A DNA stretch of 64,000 bases from Actinoplanes sp. NBRC 103695. Lineage in GTDB: Bacteria > Actinomycetota > Actinomycetes > Mycobacteriales > Micromonosporaceae. Each line of letters begins with the position of its first letter. Within the stretch, counting starts at the first letter, position 1. The stretch spans positions 124,001 through 188,000 of the forward strand of contig NZ_BSTL01000017.1 of NCBI RefSeq assembly GCF_030269485.1, given 5' to 3'. This document shows positions 49,241-58,000 of this stretch, piece after piece. The notes under the pieces are model-generated. The model was not told where the DNA came from, searched no databases, and saw only the letters and a list, made by a program, of their open reading frames with translations. Position numbers and translations under genes: made by a program.

Positions 49241-50134
49241 TCAGGCGGCCTCGGCGACCTGGGTGGCGGTCCAGGCCGGGGCGGCGAACTGCGCCGGGCG
49301 GACCGCGACCGGGGCGACCGGGCTGTACTGCGCGCCCAGGTGCAGCCGGGCGAAGATGACGAAGGTGTCGCGGATGGTGCGCAGGATGGCCTTCGAGGTG
49401 ACCGTGGAACCTGCCACGCGCTCCTCGAGCTGGACCGGCGCGGCGGCGAAGTCGCGGATCCCGGCGGCCTTCGCGGCGACGAAGAACTCCAGGTCGAAGG
49501 CGAAGCGGCGCTCGCGCAGCCGGGGCAGCAGGTCGGCCAGCACGTCGCGGCGCAGCACCTTGCAACCGGTCTGGGTGTCCCGGATGCCCAGGACGAAGAG
49601 CAGGCTGACCAGCGTCGAGTAGAACAGCGACACCAGCTTGCGGAACGCCGACGACGCGCTGACCGAGGCGGCGTGGCGCTTGTCCGCGTACACGCCGGCG
49701 TGGTTGCCCTCGCGCGCCTGGCGCAGGAACGTCGCCAGGTGCCGCGGGTCGATGTCGCCGTCGGCGTCGACGAACCCGATCCACGCGCCGCGGGCGGCGG
49801 CGAAGCCCAGGTGCAGCGCGGCGCCCTTGCCCTGGTTGACGGGGCTGACGATGACCCGTACGCGATCAAGGCCGTTGAGGGTGTCGGCCGAGCCGTCCGT
49901 GGAACCGTCCGACACCGCGACCACCTCGAACGCCACCTGCTCGGCGGTCAGGCTCGCGATCAGCTTCTCGACCGTCGGCCGCAGCGACGCGCCCGGGTTG
50001 TAGAACGGCACCACGACAGTCAGCTCGACGGTGGGGTCGGCGGCCGCCCACAGCCGGGAGACGTTCACGAGCTGGGCCTGGCGGGCCGGGAACGTCGTGG
50101 CCGGGCCGGTCGTCGAGTGCAGCGTGTCGGTCAT
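49241..50134 (-). CDS. GT2 glycosyltransferase, polyprenyl-phosphate sugar synthase type
   Basis: A 297-residue GT-A enzyme. TVVVPFYNPGASLRPTVEKL, VAVSDGSTDGSADTL, NQGKGAALHLGFAAARG and FVDADGDIDP (D-x-D) match the dolichyl-phosphate mannose/glucose synthase group, as does the later GIRDTQTGCKVLRRD. It would load a sugar from a nucleotide onto polyprenyl phosphate, making the lipid-linked donor used by GT-C enzymes such as the AftD-like protein. A hydrophobic stretch (LVSLFYSTLVSLLFVLGI) may touch the membrane. Start 50134. Confidence 0.9.
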   Translation of the reverse strand: MTDTLHSTTGPATTFPARQAQLVNVSRLWAAADPTVELTVVVPFYNPGASLRPTVEKLIASLTAEQVAFEVVAVSDGSTDGSADTLNGLDRVRVIVSPVNQGKGAALHLGFAAARGAWIGFVDADGDIDPRHLATFLRQAREGNHAGVYADKRHAASVSASSAFRKLVSLFYSTLVSLLFVLGIRDTQTGCKVLRRDVLADLLPRLRERRFAFDLEFFVAAKAAGIRDFAAAPVQLEERVAGSTVTSKAILRTIRDTFVIFARLHLGAQYSPVAPVAVRPAQFAAPAWTATQVAEAA

Positions 50135-50254
50135 GCCCGTGTCGATCGGCGGGCAACCTCAATGCAACCTCTAGCCCGCTTCAAGCCAGCGGCAAGGTTG
50201 CCGGCAGGTTGTGCACGGCGCTTTCAGCAACTTTCGGGTGTCACCATCGCAACC

Positions 50255-50764
50255 ATGACCCGACGTCCCGCCGCAGCTCTCGTGCTCGCCGGCGCCGTGC
50301 TGGGCGCGGTGCTCGCGCCGGGCGCCGCGCTGGCCGACGGTCCCGGTTACGGCGGGACCGCCGACTCGCTCACCGTGGAATGGCAGGCCCAGAAGGCCAG
50401 GCCTGAGCTGGCGGTCTACGCCGTCGGTTTCAAGGGCGGGTCGCCGGTGCGGCTGCGCGTGGGTTCCGGCACGGAGGAGTCGATCGCCGCGGACACCGCG
50501 GGCGCGCTGAAGATGCTGGTGGCCCAGGCGGGTGGCCGGCTTGCTCCCGGCACGAGCGTGGTCGCGGTGGGCAAGACCCCGGCAGGAGCTTTGCGTACGC
50601 TCGTGGGCTCGGTCCCGCCACCTGCCGCGGGCACCGGGCTCTCGGACATGGCGCCCTGGACGGCCGCCGTGGCACTGGCCGGAGCGGCCGTCGCGGCAAC
50701 GGTCACGCGATCGAAGCCGGGCAGGCACCGGCCCGGGAAGCACCGGGCGACGGCGGTGGCGTGA
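50255..50764 (+). CDS. small exported protein with C-terminal anchor
   Basis: 169 residues: signal peptide (AAALVLAGAVLGAVLAPGAALA), a beta-rich domain (DSLTVEWQAQKARPELAVYA, GSPVRLRVGSGTEESI), a C-terminal transmembrane helix (WTAAVALAGAAVAATV) and a basic tail (KPGRHRPGKHRATAVA). It shares layout and the L-x-V/L-x-W plus GS-V-x-L-x-V-GSG segments with the protein at 33313. Divergent from the GT2 gene and convergent with the OmpR regulator. Function unknown. Confidence 0.75.
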   Translation: MTRRPAAALVLAGAVLGAVLAPGAALADGPGYGGTADSLTVEWQAQKARPELAVYAVGFKGGSPVRLRVGSGTEESIAADTAGALKMLVAQAGGRLAPGTSVVAVGKTPAGALRTLVGSVPPPAAGTGLSDMAPWTAAVALAGAAVAATVTRSKPGRHRPGKHRATAVA

Positions 50765-50771
50765 GAAGGGT

Positions 50772-51464
50772 CTACGGCTCGAAGCGGTAGCCGACGCCGC
50801 GCAGCGTCTTGATGTGCCGCGGCGTCGAGGCCGACTCGCCCAGCTTCTTGCGCAGGTTGCCGACGTGCACGTCGATGATGTGGTCGTCGCCGTACCAGTT
50901 GTCGCCCCACACGTCCTCGAGCAGCTGGCCGCGGGTGAACGTGCGGCGCGGCGCGGACGAGAGCAGGTCCAGGATGCCGAACTCGATCTTGGTCAGGTCC
51001 AGCACGACGCCGTCCCTGGTCACCTCGCGCACATCCGGGTCGATGCGCAGGCCGCCGTACTCGCGGACCTGCGAGGCACCGCCGGACGGAGTGCCACTGC
51101 GCGGCCGGCGGCGCATCGCCTGGATCCGGGCGGCCAGCTCACGCGGCGAGAACGGTTTGGTGACGTAGTCGTCGGCGCCCACCGACAGGCCCACGACCTT
51201 GTCCAGCTCGTCGGCGCGGCCGGTCACCATCACGATGTACGCGTCGGTGAAGAGCCGGATCTGCCGGCACACCTCGATACCGTCCAGGTCGGGCAGGCCG
51301 AGGTCGAGGATGGCGAGGTCCGGGCGGTCCTTCTGGGCCCGGTCCACCGCCTGCTTGCCATCGGTCGCCACGATGACGTCGAAGCCTTCCCGCTCCAGCA
51401 GATGCTGGCAGAGCAGGATGAACTCCGGCGAGTCCTCGACGACGAGAGCGCGCGGCCTGGTCAT
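50772..51464 (-). CDS. OmpR-family response regulator
   Basis: A 230-residue response regulator with winged-helix output. The receiver contains VVEDSPEF, Asp in LAILDLGLPDLDG and Lys in YVTKPFSPRELAAR. The output domain has LTKIEFGILDLLSSAP, FTRGQLLEDVWG and the recognition segment DDHIIDVHVGNLRKKLGE, ending in HIKTLRGVGYRFEP. No histidine kinase is adjacent, so it is an orphan here; the soluble phosphorelay at 30442-33215 could supply phosphate. Its place beside the envelope genes suggests it regulates them (inference). Confidence 0.92.
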   Translation of the reverse strand: MTRPRALVVEDSPEFILLCQHLLEREGFDVIVATDGKQAVDRAQKDRPDLAILDLGLPDLDGIEVCRQIRLFTDAYIVMVTGRADELDKVVGLSVGADDYVTKPFSPRELAARIQAMRRRPRSGTPSGGASQVREYGGLRIDPDVREVTRDGVVLDLTKIEFGILDLLSSAPRRTFTRGQLLEDVWGDNWYGDDHIIDVHVGNLRKKLGESASTPRHIKTLRGVGYRFEP

Positions 51465-51534
51465 CGTTCCTCCTGTTGCGCTGCTCGTGCTCTGCGGGGC
51501 GGACGAGTCACATATCGGTCGCGCGTACGGGGAA

Positions 51535-52263
51535 TCAAAGGTTCTGAGGAAGCGGCCCGGGCCGCGCCATGAAGTAGCCCTGACCCAGCTTGACCCCGAG
51601 CGACCGCAGCTTCTCGTGCTCGTCCTCGGTCTCGATGCCTTCGGCGATCAGGATGGCGCCGATGTCCTCCGCGAAGCCGACCAGCGAGCGGGCCAGCGCC
51701 ATCCGCACCGGATCGGTGTCGATGCTGCGGGTGAGCGTGATGTCCAGCTTGATGATGTCGGGACGCAACTGAAGGATGTGGCTCAGGCTGGCGAACCCGG
51801 CGCCGGTGTCGTCCACGGCGATGAGCATCCCGGCCGCCCGCAGCTGATTGGTCACGTCCACCAGCGCGCGATAGTCGGTGACCTGGGCGTGCTCGGTCAG
51901 CTCGACGGCGACCCGGCTGCTGGCGTGCCGCAGCAGCGTCGCCGTGACCCGCGGCGTGAGGAGAGCCTCCACCGACAGGTTCGCGCTCATCCAGGTGTCG
52001 GCCGGGATCCGGTCCAGGCTCTCCAGCGCCCGGTCCAGGGCGACCAGCTCCAGGTCGACGCCGATGCCGGCCCGGGTGGCCGCGGCGAACGCCTCGGCCG
52101 GGCTGGGAAACTGCTCCTTGTCGAAGCGGGCGAGCGCCTCGTACGCCTCCACGCCGCCGTCCGAGAGCCGCACGACCGGCTGGAACGTCGGCCGGATCGC
52201 CTGCGAGTCGATGACCTCCTGGAGGTCGCGGACGGCGGGCGCGGTGGCCGAGGTGTTCGTCAT
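51535..52263 (-). CDS. EAL-domain cyclic-di-GMP phosphodiesterase
   Basis: A 242-residue stand-alone EAL protein. The active-site set is complete: EAYEALARF (EAL), NLSVEALL, VELTEHAQ, VDDTGAGFASL (DD-x-G-x-G), IIKLDITL (K-x-D) and AEGIETEDE. It should therefore hydrolyse c-di-GMP to pGpG. No membrane or sensor region is present. It is divergent from the membrane GGDEF protein, forming a make-and-break pair. Start at ATG 52263. Confidence 0.93.
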   Translation of the reverse strand: MTNTSATAPAVRDLQEVIDSQAIRPTFQPVVRLSDGGVEAYEALARFDKEQFPSPAEAFAAATRAGIGVDLELVALDRALESLDRIPADTWMSANLSVEALLTPRVTATLLRHASSRVAVELTEHAQVTDYRALVDVTNQLRAAGMLIAVDDTGAGFASLSHILQLRPDIIKLDITLTRSIDTDPVRMALARSLVGFAEDIGAILIAEGIETEDEHEKLRSLGVKLGQGYFMARPGPLPQNL

Positions 52264-52366
52264 GCCGTCACGTTCGGCTCGGTGTCTCAAGGCGGGCTCA
52301 GGCCGCGGTCAAGAGATCGGCAAGCCGTTTCCTCAACAGTGTGCCCCGGAAGCCGACAAGACCTCT

Positions 52367-53857
52367 GTGCCGTCCCCGCTGAGCCGTACCCGGATGATCG
52401 CCTACCTGGCCTCGTCCGCGGTCCTGGCCGCGCACGTCGTGCCGGTGCTGGCCTCGGACGCCCGGGTCGGCTGGACGGCGCTCGCCCTGACCGCGATCGC
52501 CGCGATGCTCGGCGTAGTGGCCTGGGCGACCTTCCGCGGCCGGCTGCTGCCCGGCGAGCCGGTGCTGACCCCGGTCCTGCTCGTCGTCGCCGGTGGCGGG
52601 CTCAGCGGCCCGGTCCGGATCATGACGATCGGCATCGCCGTGTTCGCCGTCCTGGCCCTGCACGGGTCCGTGCGCGCCTGGGCGGTCCGTTCCGTCCTCG
52701 GCCTGGCCGTGCTGCCCGGCGGCACCGCCCTGGCCGCGATCACCGGGGCGAACGACCTGTCGTGGCGATCGGCGGCCGTGCTCAGCCTGGTGCCGTTCGT
52801 GGTGCCGGTGGGCCTGGTGATGCGCAACATCAACCGGGTGCTCACCCAGCAGGAGACGGTTTCCGCCCGGGACGCCCTGCTCTCCTCGGCGGGCGGCCGG
52901 ATCCTCGCCGCCCAGCAGGTCGACGAGGTGCACCGGATCGGCATCGACCTGGGCAACCGCATGATCGCGCTGGCCCCCGGCGTGGTCATGATCATCGTGA
53001 AGGCGCGCGGCGGACAGCTGACCGTGGCCCGGTCCATCGGCCTCGACGAGCAGCTCCACGGGCGCCTCCTGCCCGACAGGGTGCTGGACGATCCGGCGAC
53101 CGTCTTCGCCGACATGGTCCCCGGCCATCGGTACTGGCACATGGAATATGTGGTGGACCGCCACCTGCTGCTCGGCGGAACCCGCCCGATCACGGACGCC
53201 GAGGTCGACGCCTACCGCAACCTGGTACACCAGGTCGTGCTCGGTGAACGCAACCTGATCAGCCGCGCCGAGCTGCTGCACCGCGCCCACCACGACTCGC
53301 TGACCCAGCTGGCCAACCGCGAGTACTTCTTCGACACCCTCACCGACGCGGTGACCAGCGCCGCCGCCGGCTCGGTCGCCGTGATGACCGTCGACCTGGA
53401 CGACTTCAAACAGGTCAACGACACCCACGGCCACGGCGCGGGCGACGACCTGCTGGTCGAGGTCGCCCACCGGCTACGCGCCGGCGCCGGCCCGAACGGC
53501 GTGGCCGCCCGCCTCGGCGGCGACGAGTTCGCGGTGCTGCTGACCGGCCTCACCGACGCACACGAGGCGGAACGGATCGCCTGGGACCTGCGGGACCGCC
53601 TGATCGCCCCGATCCGCGTCGGCGGCGCCGTCGGCCACGTCCTGCACGTCGGCGCCAGCATCGGCATCAGCGGCGCCCGCCGCGACGCCGCCGAGCTCAT
53701 CCACCTCGATGGCCCCGACGCCGACCTCGTTCGCGTCGGTGGCGCCGGCCCCGACGCCGCCGAGCTGATCCGCGAGGCCGACCTGGCCATGTACGCCGCC
53801 AAGGCGGCCGGCAAGAACCGCGTCGAACGGTTCACCCCGGTGCCGGCGCCCCGCTGA
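52367..53857 (+). CDS. membrane GGDEF diguanylate cyclase
   Basis: About 496 residues. Six short transmembrane helices occupy the N-terminus (MIAYLASSAVLAAHVVPVLA onward), followed by a GAF-like segment of about 150 residues (AQQVDEVHRIGIDLGNRMIA) and a GGDEF domain with DSLTQLANREYFFDTL, DLDDFKQVNDTHGHGAGDDLL and an intact ARLGGDEFAVLL. No clear R-x-x-D inhibitory site is seen five residues before the motif. A non-conserved insertion near the end repeats DAAELIHLDGPDADLVRVGG. Start may be GTG 52367 or ATG 52394. Confidence 0.9.
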   Translation: MPSPLSRTRMIAYLASSAVLAAHVVPVLASDARVGWTALALTAIAAMLGVVAWATFRGRLLPGEPVLTPVLLVVAGGGLSGPVRIMTIGIAVFAVLALHGSVRAWAVRSVLGLAVLPGGTALAAITGANDLSWRSAAVLSLVPFVVPVGLVMRNINRVLTQQETVSARDALLSSAGGRILAAQQVDEVHRIGIDLGNRMIALAPGVVMIIVKARGGQLTVARSIGLDEQLHGRLLPDRVLDDPATVFADMVPGHRYWHMEYVVDRHLLLGGTRPITDAEVDAYRNLVHQVVLGERNLISRAELLHRAHHDSLTQLANREYFFDTLTDAVTSAAAGSVAVMTVDLDDFKQVNDTHGHGAGDDLLVEVAHRLRAGAGPNGVAARLGGDEFAVLLTGLTDAHEAERIAWDLRDRLIAPIRVGGAVGHVLHVGASIGISGARRDAAELIHLDGPDADLVRVGGAGPDAAELIREADLAMYAAKAAGKNRVERFTPVPAPR

Positions 53858-53891
53858 TCCCGGGCCGGCCGGGTTGATCCGATCTGATGTG

Positions 53892-54437
53892 ATGGCCGGC
53901 ATGACCGAGCTCGGACCCGTCACGTGGCCACCCGATCCGATCCGGACCGAGAGACTCGTGCTCCGCCAGTCCGAGGCCCGGGACCGTCCGGCGTTCATCG
54001 AGCTGATGTCGTCGCCCGAGGTGAACACCTACCTGGGCGGCCCCCGGCCGCGCGCCGAGCTGGAACGCGAGCTGCCCGAGACGCCCGAGCGGTGGCCCGG
54101 CAGTTTCGTCGTCGATCTCGACGGGTCGATGATCGGCCAGATCCTGCTCAGGAGGCAGGCCAGGCACCGCCCGGCCGCCGTGGGGAAGGTCGACCTCGGC
54201 TACCTGTTCCTGCCGCGGGCGTGGGGATCCGGGTACGCTACCGAGGCATGCGCGGCGGCCCTCGACTGGTTCGACCGAGCCCTTCCCGGCGAGCCGGTGG
54301 TGCTCGCCACCCAGACCGCCAACACCGGATCGATGCGCCTCGCGGCGAAGCTGGGCTTCACCGAGGTGGAGCGGTTCCACGCCTGGGACGCCGACCAGTG
54401 GCTCGGCCTGCGGTCCCCGGTCACGCCGCCCGCTTGA
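53892..54437 (+). CDS. GNAT-family N-acetyltransferase
   Basis: A 181-residue acetyltransferase of the RimJ/RimL type. IRTERLVLRQSEARDRPAF at the start, GKVDLGYLFLPRAWGSGYAT (acetyl-CoA loop) and TANTGSMRLAAKLGFTEVER are diagnostic. The target amine, protein N-terminus or small molecule, cannot be told. Starts at 53892 or 53901. It follows the GGDEF gene by 34 bases but is functionally unrelated as far as can be seen. Confidence 0.9.
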   Translation: MAGMTELGPVTWPPDPIRTERLVLRQSEARDRPAFIELMSSPEVNTYLGGPRPRAELERELPETPERWPGSFVVDLDGSMIGQILLRRQARHRPAAVGKVDLGYLFLPRAWGSGYATEACAAALDWFDRALPGEPVVLATQTANTGSMRLAAKLGFTEVERFHAWDADQWLGLRSPVTPPA

Positions 54438-54536
54438 GCCGATGGCTTGCGCGCGGCATCCTGTCGGAGCGGTCCTGCCGGTTGTCGAAGGAGCGCGGCG
54501 GCGCAACTCCGGACGCCGCGGACCCGTTCACCTGAC

Positions 54537-55169
54537 GTGACTGATCCTTCTCCCGGGCGTGGCCGCCGGGCCGTCCCGCTCCTGGCCGCCGCCGGCGTCC
54601 TCGCCGTTGTCGTCGCCGGCGTCCTGCTGGCCGCCCACCAGCAGGACCGACCCGAACGCCCCGCCGTCACCCCGCTGCCACCGCCGTCGCCCGGTGTCGT
54701 CAGTGCCGGCTACGTGGGCAGCCATTGGCGTCTCACCGCCGTGGCCGACCGTCGCGGCACGACCGCGATCCCCGCGACTGTCGACGCGTGGCTGGAGCTG
54801 GCCGCCGACGGCGAGTTCCTCGCCTCCGACGACGTCAACACGATGAACGGTCGCTTCACCCCGACGAGCGCCGGCTTCGACGTCTCCGACACGATCACCA
54901 CGCTTGCCGGGTACGACGGCAACGACCCCGTCCGGTCGGCCGCCATCACCGGGATCGGCTCGATGACCTTCGTCCCGCCGGCCCCGTCGAGCAGCCCTTC
55001 CGAGGCGCCGCCCGCACACGTCACCTTCCTGTCAGCGAACCGCGAACACCTGGTCGTGCAGGCCGCCGGCGTGCGTCTCACCTTCACCCGGAGCGGCCCG
55101 GCCGGCAGGCTCACCGCCGACCTGCCACCGGTCACCGGCTCGGCCGACGTCCCTGAACAGCACAACTAG
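54537..55169 (+). CDS. membrane-anchored META/HslJ-like protein
   Basis: 210 residues from GTG 54537 (an in-frame ATG at 54447 would add an unlikely leader). One N-terminal transmembrane helix (AVPLLAAAGVLAVVVAGVLLAA), a Pro-rich linker, and an extracytoplasmic domain resembling META/HslJ: GSHWRLTAVADRRGTTAIPA, AWLELAADGEFLASDDVNTMNGR and a later HVTFLSANREHLVVQ. The family is often outer-surface, lipoprotein-like and stress linked. No lipobox cysteine is present, so it is anchored by the helix. Confidence 0.68.
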   Translation: MTDPSPGRGRRAVPLLAAAGVLAVVVAGVLLAAHQQDRPERPAVTPLPPPSPGVVSAGYVGSHWRLTAVADRRGTTAIPATVDAWLELAADGEFLASDDVNTMNGRFTPTSAGFDVSDTITTLAGYDGNDPVRSAAITGIGSMTFVPPAPSSSPSEAPPAHVTFLSANREHLVVQAAGVRLTFTRSGPAGRLTADLPPVTGSADVPEQHN

Positions 55170-56003
55170 AGATCTCGCGGTGGAGGTCTGGTGAGGGCCC
55201 GGGTCCGCCGGCGCGGTGAGGGTTCGCATTGCCGGGTTTTCTGGTGCGTGCCCTTGCTGCCGGCGCTTTCGCCGAGCGCGGGGCAGGCCGGGTTGCCAGG
55301 CGGCCGGGGTGCTCACTCACGGTGGTTGCCGCCGCTCTCGCGGTGTTCCGGTCACTCGAGGCGGTTGCGCCGCGCGCGGTGGTTCGGCCGCTTCCCGGCG
55401 GGGAGCCAGGCACGAGTGTGTAGCCCAAGGCGCCTCGTCCCACCACTCACGCGAGCGTTGGTAGCTCAGCGCGGCGTTGGTAGCTCAGCGCGGCGTTGGT
55501 AGCTCAGCGCGGCATTTCGGCCCGGATGCCGCCCTGGCCCACCACTACGTGCCCGCTCCTACCACCCGTGCCCGCTCCTACCACCCGTGCCCGCTCCTAC
55601 CACCCGTGCCCGCTCCTACCACCCGTGCCCGCTCCTACCACCCGTGCCCGCTCCTACCACCCGTGCCCGCTCCTACCACCCGCGCCCGCTCCTACCACCG
55701 ACCGCGCCCGGCCACGGCCGCGAGCGGCGGCAGCGACAGTGAGTGGGCACCCGGGGGCCTGGCGGACCCGGCCGAGCCCCGCGCTGGCCGCGAGTGGCGG
55801 TAGCGACGGTGAGTGGGCATCCGGGGGCCTGGCGGAGCCCCGAGCTGGCCGCGAGTGGCGGCAGCGACGGTGAGTGGGCATCCGGGGGCCTGGCGGAGCC
55901 CCGAGCTGGCCGCGAGCGGCGGCAGCGACGGCGAGTAAGCCCGGCCGCCTGGCGCACACCGGCCGAACTCGCACCGACCAGGAGCGACAGCGGTGACAGG
56001 GTG
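55170..56003. repeat. repeat-packed intergenic region B
   Basis: 834 bases without a gene. From 5' to 3': a backbone like region A (about 55233-55330), three 19-bp units GTTGGTAGCTCAGCGCGGC (55457-55513) leading into an imperfect GTGGTAG-type hairpin, eight 19-bp units GTGCCCGCTCCTACCACCC (55549-55700), then about four 61-bp units with GAGTGGGCATCCGGGGGCCT (about 55725-55945). Short open frames inside are only translations of the repeats. Function unknown. Confidence 0.82.
55496..55545. repeat. palindromic GTGGTRG element, degenerate copy
   Basis: The last 19-bp unit (GGTAGCTCAGCGCGGCAT, to 55515) pairs imperfectly with ATGCCGCCCTGGCCCACCAC (55526-55545) around a 10-base loop. It is the same element as at 40747 and 49185 but with its left arm tandemly triplicated, hinting that the 19-bp arrays grow from hairpin arms. 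Confidence 0.65.
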
Positions 56004-56915
56004 TCAGGCCGCGGGGAGGGAGTAGACGCGGCGGGCGGTACGGCCGAGGACGTCCTGGCGGATCTCCAAGGGGTGGCGGTCCAGGACGCGGCGCCAGGTG
56101 GTGAGCAGGGTGGGCAGGTCGGTCCAGAGTTTCTCGATCGGGAAGTTGCTTCCCCACATGCAGCGGCGGGAGCCGAACAGGGCCAGGCACTGCGAGGTGA
56201 CCAGGTCGATCAGGGGTTCGTCGACGCGGTGCACGAAGGTGCCCTGGCCGGTCAGTTTGACGACCACGTTGGCCTGGTCGGCGAGCAGGCGCAGGCCTCG
56301 TTTCCACGCCGCCGTGTCCGAGGCGTCGACCAGCATGCCGGCGTGGACCAGGACGAAAATGGTGGACGGGAACGCGGCCACGAAATCGGCGGCGTCGACC
56401 ATCTGCTCGGGGAAGACCTGGAGCTCGAAGAGCCAGCCCAGCTCCGCCAGGACCGCGATGTTGTCGCGGAAGACCGGGTCGTTCATCCGGGACGGGCCGG
56501 AGGCGAAGCGGAACTCGGGGCGGTCGTGCCAGTGCAGTTGGAGCCGTACGCCGCGGATCAGCGGGGACAGCGCCGCCTGGCGGCGCATCACGTCGGCGGC
56601 GCCGGGGGAGAAGAGGTCGGCCGAGGCGATCACCGCGGTGGGCCAGCCGGCCTCGGCGTGCACGTCGTTCAGCCAGCGGACCTCGTCCTCGCTGCGGTCG
56701 AGCGGCCAGTTCGTCTGGACGTACACGGAGGATCGGATGCCGCAGGCCGTCGCCTCGGCCACGTATTCGCCGATCGGGTAGTCGCGGCGGATCGGCTCGT
56801 AGGGGCCGAAGATGCGCGGGATCATCTCGCCGCTCAACCACGGCAGGTCGGCCCGGCGCCAGATGTGGTGGTGGGCGTCGACGATCTCCACGTCGGGAGC
56901 GGTCATGTCGGTCAT
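56004..56915 (-). CDS. amidohydrolase-2 family metal hydrolase
   Basis: A 303-residue TIM-barrel hydrolase. The metal motif is VDAHHHIWR near the N-terminus; VRLQLHWHD, FVLVHAGM and MWGSNFPIEKL are later active-site strands. The final block reads GSNFP where many members have GSDFP, a known variant in lactonase-like relatives. Start ATG 56915 overlaps the stop of the CoxE-like gene (ATGA). As last gene of the molybdenum hydroxylase operon it probably opens a lactone or ring product of that enzyme; substrate unknown. Confidence 0.85.
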   Translation of the reverse strand: MTDMTAPDVEIVDAHHHIWRRADLPWLSGEMIPRIFGPYEPIRRDYPIGEYVAEATACGIRSSVYVQTNWPLDRSEDEVRWLNDVHAEAGWPTAVIASADLFSPGAADVMRRQAALSPLIRGVRLQLHWHDRPEFRFASGPSRMNDPVFRDNIAVLAELGWLFELQVFPEQMVDAADFVAAFPSTIFVLVHAGMLVDASDTAAWKRGLRLLADQANVVVKLTGQGTFVHRVDEPLIDLVTSQCLALFGSRRCMWGSNFPIEKLWTDLPTLLTTWRRVLDRHPLEIRQDVLGRTARRVYSLPAA

Positions 56916-58000
56916 GTCCAGTGTCTCCAAGCGGATCGGCGCGGGCCGGCGGTGACGGCCGGCAACATCAGAACCTGGTCAAGGGCAGAGCTTTCATCGC
57001 GTACGCCGCCCAGCTGGTCCAGGTGTCCGAGCACGGCGGCCATGCCCCGGGTCACCGGACGGTAGGAGGGCGCGCAGGCCAGCGGCGACCACCAGATCAG
57101 CCGGTGCCCGAGCCGCGCGAAGCGTTCGACGGCCTTGACCATCGGCGTGCAGTCGCCGCGTTCCAGCCCGTCGGAGATGACCACGATGAGCGCGCCGCGG
57201 GCGAGCGCCAGATATCGCGGGTTGTCCTGGAACTCCTGCATGGCAGCGCCGATCGCGGTGCCGCCGTCGGCATCCGGCACGGTCCGGGACACCGCCTGCA
57301 GCGCGCGCCCGGCGTCGGCGGTGGCGAGTTCGCGGGTGATCCGGGTGAGCCGTGTGCCGAACGTGAAGACCTCGGCCGGCGCGGCGTGCGCGATCCGGAG
57401 CAGCGACGGGGTGTGTTCCTTGAGCGACCCGGACACGTCCAGCAGGATCAGCATCCTCCAGGGACGCTGGGGGCGGGTGGTCCAGTGCAGGTCCACGATC
57501 TCGCCGTCGGTGCGCCGGGCCTGCCGCAGCGTGCGTCGCATGTCCAGCACCCGCCCGGACCTGGCGGGACGCCGCCGCCGTGACGGCACGGCCGGCAGGT
57601 TGGCGGCGAACGCGGCCCGCAACGCGTGGGCGGGCCCGGCGCCGCCGAAGTCCCGTCGTTTTCGCACGGACAGGGCGCTCGCCTCGATGCCGCCGCCCTC
57701 CCGGGGATCGCCCGAGGGAAGGTCCTGCCCGCCGGAGGAGGCCGCCGGCGCCGAGCCCTCATCGTCAGAGAGCGACGGCAGCTGGGCGCCGCCCCGGAAC
57801 CACGCGTCGAAGACCCGATCGAACACCGGCAGACCGGCGACGTCGCCCAGCAGCGTGATCCGGGCGTACCAATAGAGCCGGTGAATGTCTGGGGGTGTCG
57901 AGGTCGCGACGGCGCGCAGGAAGTCGGCCTGCTTGCCGGGTGGGGCCCCGATGCCCGAGCGCCGCAGGTCGTCCAGGAAGCCCCGGATCAGGTCACGGAT
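56912..58000 (-). CDS. CoxE-like VWA-domain protein, non-canonical start
   Basis: A von Willebrand A protein of the CoxE type. The VWA domain has the MIDAS DVSGSLKEHTP, later DGGTAIGAA and VVISDGLERGD. The open frame and family-like sequence (RDLIRGFLDDLRRSGIGAPP, RLYWYARITLLGDVAGLP) extend to about 58000, where only ATC (58000) or CTG (57991) could start it. GGAGGAG sits about ten bases before the ATC. The first ATG/GTG/TTG is GTG 57826, which would lose this N-terminus. It follows the MoxR ATPase, as CoxE follows CoxD in CO dehydrogenase maturation. Confidence 0.82.
   Translation of the reverse strand: MRDLIRGFLDDLRRSGIGAPPGKQADFLRAVATSTPPDIHRLYWYARITLLGDVAGLPVFDRVFDAWFRGGAQLPSLSDDEGSAPAASSGGQDLPSGDPREGGGIEASALSVRKRRDFGGAGPAHALRAAFAANLPAVPSRRRRPARSGRVLDMRRTLRQARRTDGEIVDLHWTTRPQRPWRMLILLDVSGSLKEHTPSLLRIAHAAPAEVFTFGTRLTRITRELATADAGRALQAVSRTVPDADGGTAIGAAMQEFQDNPRYLALARGALIVVISDGLERGDCTPMVKAVERFARLGHRLIWWSPLACAPSYRPVTRGMAAVLGHLDQLGGVRDESSALDQVLMLPAVTAGPRRSAWRHWT

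Noticed and set aside
55549..55700. Eight regular 19-bp units considered as a CRISPR array
   Set aside because: The units are directly tandem with no unique spacers and there are no cas genes.
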